Shown here: piece by piece, positions 18,266 through 24,787 of the stretch
How positions within the stretch are numbered: the first letter of the stretch is position 1
Layout of the letters: every line of letters begins with the position of its first letter
Assembly: GCF_001298445.1 (NCBI RefSeq)
Contig: NZ_CP012036.1
Location: 481,267 to 545,266 of the forward strand
Source of the DNA: Nostoc piscinale CENA21
GTDB taxonomy: Bacteria > Cyanobacteriota > Cyanobacteriia > Cyanobacteriales > Nostocaceae
DNA: 64,000 nucleotides
Reading direction: 5' to 3'
The notes under the pieces: generated by a model
The model's input: only the letters and a program-made list of their open reading frames with translations
Told to the model about the DNA's origin: nothing
Database searches by the model: none
Program-made: the position numbers and the translations under genes

Positions 18266-18478
18266 TCATTTCGCTACACGATAGTTAGCATCTAACCAAC
18301 AGCGAGGTAAGCTTTCACCAGAAGGAAAAACAAGATTTTGTTTTTCAAAAGTATCCATATCTTGTTCTTCTTGACCTTCTTGGTCTTTTGCATGAACAAC
18401 ATTAACATTCGGGTCAATTAATTCTTGAATATCAGTAATTTTTACTAAATCATGGGTATTTTTGATTTGTAATAACAT
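18266..18478 (-). CDS. Small hypothetical protein
   Basis: Seventy residues from ATG 18478 (MLLQIKNTHDLVKITDIQEL). The frame extends to 18511, but a strong GGAGG lies 8 bases before the ATG at 18478 and decides the start. It contains acidic, polar sequence (KDQEGQEEQDMDTFEKQN) and ends FPSGESLPRCWLDANYRVAK. It is soluble with no domain recognised. It is probably co-transcribed with the next gene upstream (18536-18754), which has a similarly strong ribosome-binding site. Confidence 0.65.
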   Translation of the reverse strand: MLLQIKNTHDLVKITDIQELIDPNVNVVHAKDQEGQEEQDMDTFEKQNLVFPSGESLPRCWLDANYRVAK

Positions 18479-18535
18479 ACAATTAGCCTCCAAAATATTT
18501 AAAGTTGTCATTGCTAAATTGGAATAGAAAAATGC

Positions 18536-18754
18536 TTACTCACCCGCAGTTTCGACTAACTTTTTAAAGCGCATATATGCTTGTTCTGGTGTTAGCGGCT
18601 GAGATTCTTGTTCATTAGGAATGTAGTATTGCCGACTATCAGCAAAATAACGCACCACAAAGCTAGGTATAAGGTTTAACTTTAAAGCCTTTTGTCCTAA
18701 TTTATCTGTTGTTTCTGCGAGAGTATATTCATCGTGAAACTCATATACAGGCAT
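18536..18754 (-). CDS. Small hypothetical protein
   Basis: Seventy-two residues from ATG 18754 (MPVYEFHDEYTLAETTDKLG). An AGGAGG sequence 8 bases upstream supports this start over the GTG at 18763. It is soluble, with an aromatic-rich middle (SFVVRYFADSRQYYIPNEQE) and an amphipathic C-terminal helix. No family recognised. It lies 57 bases before the gene at 18266-18478 on the same strand, so the two likely form a small operon. Confidence 0.65.
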   Translation of the reverse strand: MPVYEFHDEYTLAETTDKLGQKALKLNLIPSFVVRYFADSRQYYIPNEQESQPLTPEQAYMRFKKLVETAGE

Positions 18755-19022
18755 ATTTTTCACCTCCTACAAATAGGGGTGCTAAAGAAATCATTATGTG
18801 AAAGAGTTTAAATTACCAAAAAGTAAGAATACAGAAGTCCAGTAGAGTGTGTTAGGCGTAAGCCATAACGCACCAAAAGCTTTACAGTAGAGGCGTTACA
18901 CTGTTACTAACACATCCTACCTGTATTTCAAATATTTCTAGATTATTAAAATCGCTGTCTAGGCGCAAATTAATTAATAATTCTGAATTCTGGCTTCTGG
19001 CTCCTGAATTCTTACTTCAAAT

Positions 19023-19331
19023 TTAAAATTCTCGTTGATATTTTTCTAAAATATCCACCAGATTGACCTGACATTGCAGGGGTAGCAAATCAATTAGTGC
19101 CAGTTCTCTTCTGCCACCGCCTATTTTGACTGGTATAGATTCTAATACTTTAGTTACGCGGTCTTCGTTGACATTATTAGAAGTTATTAAAGGATACAAC
19201 TGTTCAGCGACAACGGTGTGCAGTTTGGCATCAGACAAATAAAGATGCCATTTGGCAATATCTATATAGACATTTTCGCCAATTTCCGATGCTAGGGCTT
19301 CTAGTAATTCTGTGGTGTTAGTTTTAGCCAT
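19023..19331 (-). CDS. DUF3181 family protein
   Basis: A 102-residue cyanobacterial protein of the DUF3181 type, starting at ATG 19331 (MAKTNTTELLEALASEIGEN). Typical segments are YIDIAKWHLYLSDAKLHTVV, AEQLYPLITSNNV and IPVKIGGGRRELALIDLLPL. The family is almost restricted to cyanobacteria and plastid-related lineages and has no established role. Single gene on the minus strand. Confidence 0.85.
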   Translation of the reverse strand: MAKTNTTELLEALASEIGENVYIDIAKWHLYLSDAKLHTVVAEQLYPLITSNNVNEDRVTKVLESIPVKIGGGRRELALIDLLPLQCQVNLVDILEKYQREF

Positions 19332-19451
19332 AAAAATCACCCTATATTAAGAAAGAGCTAATGCTCTCAACCTATATATCATTATCGCTCAATTAATCAA
19401 GCTAACTCTACTCCCACAGGTTACATAAGCCCTAGCAACAACTGTACATCT

Positions 19452-19709
19452 TCAGGTGGATTTAGGCGGTGTGGATGAGTAGTTAGCGATCGCCGCGATA
19501 TAAACTAAGTGTACCAACAACACTACTGCCCAAGCTGCGGTTAAAAACGGCAGCCACTCCCATTTAGCAGCTTTCAGGTTATGGAAGAACCAAAGACCAG
19601 AATTAATTGTCGCAGCTACAGCAACATGGACAGCAAAATTCATGCGGTCATCTATTCTACGAAATTCAGGATCATTGCGATCGGGTTTGCGAGGCCAACG
19701 AGGAGGCAT
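19452..19709 (-). CDS. 2TM-domain membrane protein
   Basis: An 85-residue protein: a basic cytoplasmic head (MPPRWPRKPDRNDPEFRRID), then two membrane helices (about FAVHVAVAATINSGLWFFHN and FLTAAWAVVLLVHLVYIAAI). This matches the small 2TM-domain family, often seen alone or fused to sensor kinases. No partner is evident here; the response regulator at 19801 is on the same strand just upstream. Confidence 0.8.
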   Translation of the reverse strand: MPPRWPRKPDRNDPEFRRIDDRMNFAVHVAVAATINSGLWFFHNLKAAKWEWLPFLTAAWAVVLLVHLVYIAAIANYSSTPPKST

Positions 19710-19800
19710 AAATATTTATTACAAATTTGAATACACTTGATTATTTTAAGATGTCAGGATGCAAAGCTGTTAAATCTTTGTGAGATCAACCAAAGTAAAT

Positions 19801-20184
19801 TTAACTGAAAGAACTTTTGTAAGCAGACTCTATAGTTCTTAACAACTCTGGAATGTCATAAGGTTTAGCAATAAAATGAGCAATTCCCAAAGAAGAAGCT
19901 AAGTCATCTAGATAACCATGTGCTGTGGCTAAAACAACCGCTATTTTTATCCCTTGAGCCTGGAGGCGTTGATATACTTCCACCCCTGACAGCTTTGGCA
20001 TTCTATTATCTAAAATTAATAAATCTGGTTGCTCTTTAATCACTGTTTCTAAGGCTTCTTCACCGTTTCTAGCTTCCTTTACTTCCCAACCTTCCTCCTC
20101 CAACAAAAAACTCAGCATTACTCGACTATCATCGTCATCATCTGCAATTAGTATTTTGCGCTTACCTGTATTGTTACTGTTCAT
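19801..20184 (-). CDS. Single-domain response regulator
   Basis: A 127-residue CheY-like receiver without an output domain. It has the acidic pocket in ILIADDDDDSR (Asp15-Asp19), the phospho-acceptor Asp59 in LLILDNRMPKLSG, the Thr in VLATAHG and the conserved Lys in FIAKPYD. Its start codon overlaps the end of the upstream GAF protein by 11 bases, so the two are translationally coupled and probably act together. Confidence 0.92.
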   Translation of the reverse strand: MNSNNTGKRKILIADDDDDSRVMLSFLLEEEGWEVKEARNGEEALETVIKEQPDLLILDNRMPKLSGVEVYQRLQAQGIKIAVVLATAHGYLDDLASSLGIAHFIAKPYDIPELLRTIESAYKSSFS

Positions 20185-21379
20185 CTTTGATTTTTGTGGT
20201 TGGTAGATAAAAAACCTGGAAGGTTGGTGTTGATTGAGAGATATTAAAAACTGAATTAACGATGAAACTGATTTGCACTAATTCAGAGTGAGAAATTAAC
20301 TTAACTACTACTTTTACTCTTCCACCTTTGCCAGCAGAATCAAAAGCTTGCAGAAAATAATGTAGCAGTTGGCGTAAAAGGCTTCTGGGATCAGCAACTA
20401 CTGTGATTGGTTCATACCAGTCAGTAACTACTTGTACCTGATGAACGGCGGCTTCTGTGGAAAGAAGATCCACTAAATCGGATATGTTAGCAGTCAATGA
20501 TACAGGTTGGAGTGTACCAATCTCAAAAGATGCTAAATTGCGCCAAATTTCTGCACGGCGACGAAAGATTTGAATTGACTGTTCAGCTTGACGTAGCAAC
20601 TGTATCGCGTAGTCTAAACGGTTACCTGCTACCATCCGCGAAATGACTTCCAATTTTAAGCGTGCAGCCTGATTTGCTTGAACGATATCTTGACGTAATT
20701 CTTCGAGTGGTTGATATTCGTTGGGGTTAGACTCTAAAACTCGCCGCACATCTTTTTCTAAGTTGGCGATTAATAATTCTGCTTCAACACCATGAGAAGC
20801 GCATAGCAATATTTCTTTCAGGCGCTGTCTAGCATCTGCACGTCGTAGGGAGATACTGAGAACTCCGATAATTTCTTGTTTATCATCCCGTAGAGGAATT
20901 CCCTGACAAGTGAAGGGATGGAACCCATCGATGAAATGTTCGGCACTAATAATTTCCATATAATCTGCTTCTGCTAATGGCGTACCAATACCATTAGCAC
21001 CAGCTACAGCTTCCGATAACAAGGAACCAGGCCCAGGAAAAGGTTCTGGCCCTTGTACAGTTTGTTTATCACCAACTACATCCAAAATGATCGCATTGCT
21101 GTCGCCTAACATCACTGCATGGCGATCAGTACCCGCCGCCTGTGAGAGCATCCGTATATAAGGTGCAGCAACTTGAATTAAAGTTTGTTTTTGTTCAATT
21201 AAACGCTCTGTATCTAGTATTGATAGTTTTTCCGCTTGCAGAGCTTGGGGGTTAGCGCCTTGGAGGTGCGATCGCTCCCAAGCACGATAAATATTCGAGC
21301 GCAACATCTGAGCCGGAATCGCACCAGTCGATTTGTATATGCGTCGAGCTTCTAAGACATCAATTTCTGATGGGGACAT
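20174..21379 (-). CDS. GAF-domain sensor with degenerate kinase core
   Basis: A 401-residue soluble protein. The N-terminal region (about 5-200) resembles the GAF sensor of AcoR/DhaR-type activators: RRIYKSTGAIPAQMLRSNIY, the AWERSHLQGANP signature, then LGDSNAIILDVVGD and GIGTPLAEADYMEI. The C-terminal half looks like a histidine kinase but is degenerate: the dimerisation helix (KLEVISRMVAGNRLDYAIQL) lacks a phosphorylatable His, and the ATP-binding region (DPRSLLRQLLHYFLQAFDSA) lacks the N-box Asn residues and the glycine-rich lid. It is therefore probably a pseudokinase or a docking platform for the receiver it overlaps. Ligand unknown. Confidence 0.7.
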   Translation of the reverse strand: MSPSEIDVLEARRIYKSTGAIPAQMLRSNIYRAWERSHLQGANPQALQAEKLSILDTERLIEQKQTLIQVAAPYIRMLSQAAGTDRHAVMLGDSNAIILDVVGDKQTVQGPEPFPGPGSLLSEAVAGANGIGTPLAEADYMEIISAEHFIDGFHPFTCQGIPLRDDKQEIIGVLSISLRRADARQRLKEILLCASHGVEAELLIANLEKDVRRVLESNPNEYQPLEELRQDIVQANQAARLKLEVISRMVAGNRLDYAIQLLRQAEQSIQIFRRRAEIWRNLASFEIGTLQPVSLTANISDLVDLLSTEAAVHQVQVVTDWYEPITVVADPRSLLRQLLHYFLQAFDSAGKGGRVKVVVKLISHSELVQISFIVNSVFNISQSTPTFQVFYLPTTKIKDEQ

Positions 21380-21990
21380 AAAGTGAACATCCCTTAGCTG
21401 ATCAATTTCAGCTTGATACTTTTATCTTAAGTTCTTATAGCAACTTAAGATAACTCGCAAATTCTCCTGCTAACTTCAAAATAAACGTAAATTTATGTAA
21501 CAAAAAAACTTAATTCTATATTTATTGTCGAGTATTGTTGCTATTCGATTACTCTAAAAAATCTTCAAAAATATCTAATTTATTGAGCAATAAATTAGAT
21601 ATTGTATAGCCAATAAATTAGATATAAATATTGTATTTGCAAAGTATTTTGGAAGAATCCAGCACCCAGAAGTCAAAAGTCAGAATGGGTAAGAGATTTA
21701 ATATGCACTTACTAATTTATTTCTTCTTCATCCTCAAATATGTTGCTGATTCTTTAAGTCTTCTGACGGATATATTCTGACTCATGAATTTTGGCTTCTG
21801 AATTATTACAGTTTTTTTATAAATACAATAAATATCTTAGATTACAAATATCCGATATTGTCAGCAATACATCAACCATTTGAGTGACATCTGAATTTAT
21901 CTGTGTAATAAATCATTCTTCTATTTGATAGAGGAAGCCAATACATTCAGTGGTGAATATGGTAATAACCATAAAATGTAGGTGGCAGCA
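21380..21990. other. Intergenic region with MITE-like repeats
   Basis: About 610 AT-rich bases. CCAGAAGTCAAAAGTCAGAA (21667-21686) and TTCTGACTCATGAATTTTGG (21774-21793) are inverted relative to each other and bound a 140-base segment, a pattern shared with 9011-9213. Near 21590-21625 the string AATAAATTAGATAT is repeated. No gene is supported. Confidence 0.45.
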
Positions 21991-22188
21991 ATGGCTAAGG
22001 CAAACCCAGTGGAAATTCAAAAACACTTAAAGGGAATGGACTATCCTGCTAGTAAGCAAGAATTAGTTCAACACGCTCAAAAGCAGGGAGCAGATCGCAA
22101 GGTTTTATCATTATTAGAGCAACTGCCAGATAATGAAGAGTTTGAAAATCCCACCGATGTCAATAAAGCCATAAGTGAGATTGAATAA
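21991..22188 (+). CDS. DUF2795 family protein
   Basis: A 65-residue protein from ATG 21991 (MAKANPVEIQKHLKGMDYPA); a GGTGG five bases upstream supports this start rather than the GTG at 21982. The DUF2795 fold is a small helical domain (HLKGMDYPASKQELVQHAQK, SLLEQLPDNEEFENPTDVNK) found across bacteria as short stand-alone proteins; function unknown. Confidence 0.85.
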   Translation: MAKANPVEIQKHLKGMDYPASKQELVQHAQKQGADRKVLSLLEQLPDNEEFENPTDVNKAISEIE

Positions 22189-22295
22189 ACTAGTCTGAAA
22201 TTATTTGTGCCAGATTTTCTTTTGGCTGTCATTAGTGATTTGTTCTTTATGATTACAAATGACTAAGGACAGCCATAACGCAAAATTTCTCTAAT

Positions 22296-22805
22296 TTATA
22301 GTTCTGATGCAGAATAATCTCCTGATTTTCCACCAGTTTTACTAACTAAATAAATTGACTCAATTTGAATCGACTTTTCTAAAGCTTTCGCCATATCATA
22401 TAAAGTCAACGCAGCAACAGACACAGCCGTTAAAGCCTCCATCTCCACACCAGTTTCCGCTTTGGTTTTAACCGTAGCTTGGATGTGATAACCGGGTAAT
22501 TGAAAATCGGGGGTAATTTCTACAGTCACCTTCTGCAATGGCAGGGAATGGCACAAGGGAATTAAATTCGATGTTTGTTTAGCTGCCATAATCCCAGCTA
22601 TCCGCGCCGTGGCTAACACATCACCTTTAGGCGTATTACCGTCCTGAATAGCATTGAACGTTTCCGTCTGCATCCGCACCCTGCCAACAGCAACAGCTTG
22701 GCGGACTGTAGATGCTTTACCAGAAACATCTACCATCTGTGCTTGTCCTTGGGAATCCAGATGACTTAACTCGGCAGAAAAATTTTTTTGAGAATTGTCT
22801 TGCAT
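22296..22805 (-). CDS. moaC: Cyclic pyranopterin monophosphate synthase MoaC
   Basis: Second enzyme of molybdenum cofactor synthesis, converting the MoaA product to cyclic pyranopterin monophosphate. The 169-residue protein has the family motifs HLDSQGQAQMVDVSGK, ARIAGIMAAKQTSNLIPLCH and TGVEMEALTAVSVAALTLYD, including the conserved Lys, His and Glu residues. A seven-A run at the N-terminus (SQKNF) is in frame. It is divergent from the tRNA-Arg gene, whose 5' end lies 38 bases from its start codon. Confidence 0.95.
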   Translation of the reverse strand: MQDNSQKNFSAELSHLDSQGQAQMVDVSGKASTVRQAVAVGRVRMQTETFNAIQDGNTPKGDVLATARIAGIMAAKQTSNLIPLCHSLPLQKVTVEITPDFQLPGYHIQATVKTKAETGVEMEALTAVSVAALTLYDMAKALEKSIQIESIYLVSKTGGKSGDYSASEL

Positions 22806-22842
22806 TGTTAGGGAAGATAGTGCTAATATATTTTTCTGGCAG

Positions 22843-22916
22843 GGGCGTGTAGCTCAGTGGACTAGAGCACGTGGCTACGGACCACGGTGTCGGGGGTTCG
22901 AATCCCTCCTCGCCCG
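22843..22916 (+). tRNA. tRNA-Arg (anticodon ACG)
   Basis: A 74-base cloverleaf: acceptor GGGCGTG pairs with CTCGCCC, D arm GCTC...GAGC, anticodon stem CGTGG/CCACG with loop CTACGGA (anticodon ACG), T arm GGGGG-TTCGAAT-CCCTC. The 3' CCA is not encoded. The ACG anticodon needs TadA deamination to inosine to read CGU, CGC and CGA. Confidence 0.97.
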
Positions 22917-23355
22917 TTAAATAAAGCAAAAATAAAAAAGCAAAAGGCAATAGGATTATATTCTATTGCCTTTTGCTTTTTCAATTCATAATCTCTGTCA
23001 TCTGAGAGATAAGTGTATCCTTACAATCATGGAATAATATCAATACTAAAGATTGAAGTTTTCAATACTGTATTAAATGTAAATTACTCTTGCCCAATTT
23101 AAAAAAATTATTGTGTAAATAAATCTAAAGTTATGATATGATTTACCGTGTTTAGGCAAGTTTAAGATTTGTTGATTGAAGAAAAGGCTTTAAACCTATG
23201 CAGGGCAAACAAAATACTCTCAATAGTCAAAAACCCTGCCAACTAAGTTTATCAACGACTAATGATAAGGTGTCAAATAATTTTGACATTTTAGTTTTGT
23301 TTATTTATACAAGTATTTTTGAAATTATATAGTTACTATTTCAAAAGGGATAGTT
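22917..23355. other. Intergenic region between tRNA-Arg and spp
   Basis: AT-rich. CAAAAGGCAATAGGATTATA followed closely by its complement TTCTATTGCCTTTTG (about 22940-22977) forms a hairpin ending in CTTTTTC, a likely terminator for the tRNA. A 44-codon frame at 23198-23332 (MQGKQNTLNSQKPCQLSLST...) directly precedes spp; it might be a small gene, but there is no independent support. Confidence 0.5.
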
Positions 23356-24105
23356 ATGAAACAGTTTCTTTTCATCACGGATCTGGACTATACACTGATA
23401 GGTGATGATGATGCAATGGCAAAACTAAATCAACAGCTAGAATTGCATCGTCAGCAATATGGTACTAAAGTTGTTTATTCAACTGGTCGCTCACCTTTTC
23501 TTTATCAAAAACTCGCCAAAGAAAAAACCCTATTAGATCCAGATATACTGGTTTGTTCCGTAGGTACAGAAATTTATATAAATGGTAGTCAAAACCCTGA
23601 TTCTACATGGTCTGATAAACTTTCTCAAGCTTGGGATAGAGATTTAGTAAAAACAATATCTGCAACGTTTACTGAATTGAAACCTCAACCCGCAAGTGAA
23701 CAAAGAGATTTTAAAGTTAGCTATCTTCTTGAAGAAAAAATGGCTGGACAAGTCGTACCAGAGTTAGAACGTGCTTTGTTAGAAAAGGGATTAGATATTC
23801 AAGTTATTTATAGCGGTGGTAAGGATTTAGATATTTTGCCACGTCATGCAAATAAAGGTATGGCAATGACTTTTGTACGGCAACATTTAGAAATAGATGT
23901 AGCAAAAACCGTTGCTTGTGGAGATTCCGGTAATGATATTGCCTTGTTTGCTAACAGGGAGGAGAAAGGTATTATTGTTGGCAATGCAAGACCAGAATTG
24001 CTAGATTGGCACAAAGCTAACCCAAACCCAAATCGTTATCTAGCAACAGCTAAGTTTGCCAATGGAATTGAAGAAGGATTGCAGCATTTTGGATTTTTAG
24101 AATAA
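23356..24105 (+). CDS. spp: Sucrose-phosphate phosphatase
   Basis: HAD-family hydrolase that removes phosphate from sucrose-6-phosphate, the last step of sucrose synthesis. In Nostocales, sucrose serves as osmolyte and as carbon supply to heterocysts. The 249-residue protein begins with FLFITDLDYTLIGDD (nucleophile Asp9 and acid Asp11), continues with the Thr motif VVYSTGRSP, the Lys region GKDLDILPRHANKGMA and ends with ACGDSGNDIALF, the metal-binding acidic pair. Length matches cyanobacterial Spp. Monocistronic; AAAGG lies about 8 bases before the ATG. Confidence 0.93.
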   Translation: MKQFLFITDLDYTLIGDDDAMAKLNQQLELHRQQYGTKVVYSTGRSPFLYQKLAKEKTLLDPDILVCSVGTEIYINGSQNPDSTWSDKLSQAWDRDLVKTISATFTELKPQPASEQRDFKVSYLLEEKMAGQVVPELERALLEKGLDIQVIYSGGKDLDILPRHANKGMAMTFVRQHLEIDVAKTVACGDSGNDIALFANREEKGIIVGNARPELLDWHKANPNPNRYLATAKFANGIEEGLQHFGFLE

Positions 24106-24274
24106 TTAACTAAATCGTTGAGTTAACTTTCAAGATTTTCAGGAATTACGCACAAAGATTGTCGGTGGAGACTGGGCGTAGATGTGAAAAGGTATGAAGT
24201 GTAAGGGTTTTGTATACATACACCTCTATACCTTTACATCTTGCAGTTTATTTTTCTTTTTCGTAGGTAAGTCT

Positions 24275-24787
24275 TCATTTTGAAGCTCCTAGTTCTTCCA
24301 AAGTTAAGATTTGGGGTAAGTCAAAACCTTTAACACCAGAAATACTCATACCTTGATATGGTTTTCCAAGTTCTATAGTATGAATACTAATATTAATTTC
24401 TCCTTCTACCTGCCAAAACTTGATAGTCTGGTCTTGGCTACAGCTAATTAGTTGTTTGCCATCAGGAGTAAATACTATAGACTCTACAGCACGTTTATGT
24501 CCTTTGAACGTCTTTACAGGTTTTTCCTGATTTATTTCATTTATATCCCATAGTTGAATAATGTGATCATGTCCAACACTAGCTACAAATTTCCCTGTGG
24601 GGTCAAAAGCGACAGACAGTACTTTTTGCCCTTCATACAAATCCCGAATAAATGTTCGACTCTCAACATTCCACAATTTTAGTTTTTTATCAAAACCTCC
24701 GCTAACCAAGAGGTTGCTATCTGGGCTAAAAGCAATGCTGTGAACTTGATCTTCATGATTATGTTTACGGTTATCCAGTAGAGTCAT
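24275..24787 (-). CDS. WD40 repeats 12-14, C-terminal part of the cyclase-like WD40 protein (frameshifted)
   Basis: A 170-residue frame with three WD40 repeats: VHSIAFSPDSNLLVSGGFDK, VLSVAFDPTGKFVASVGHDH and VESIVFTPDGKQLISCSQDQ, then a short tail. Its ATG lies inside the end of the upstream WD40 frame (17-base overlap). Removing one T from the seven-T run at 24795-24801 turns the end of the upstream frame (DLKKRQYDSTG) into DLKNDNMTLLDNRKHNHEDQ and joins the two without a gap. Repeats 1-11 upstream plus these three make 14, the number for two seven-bladed propellers, which argues that the split is secondary. Confidence 0.75.
   Translation of the reverse strand: MTLLDNRKHNHEDQVHSIAFSPDSNLLVSGGFDKKLKLWNVESRTFIRDLYEGQKVLSVAFDPTGKFVASVGHDHIIQLWDINEINQEKPVKTFKGHKRAVESIVFTPDGKQLISCSQDQTIKFWQVEGEINISIHTIELGKPYQGMSISGVKGFDLPQILTLEELGASK

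Noticed and set aside
22717..22950. 77-codon minus frame over the tRNA-Arg
   Set aside because: It is the reverse reading of the tRNA gene (GEEGFEPPTPWSVATC) and the moaC start.
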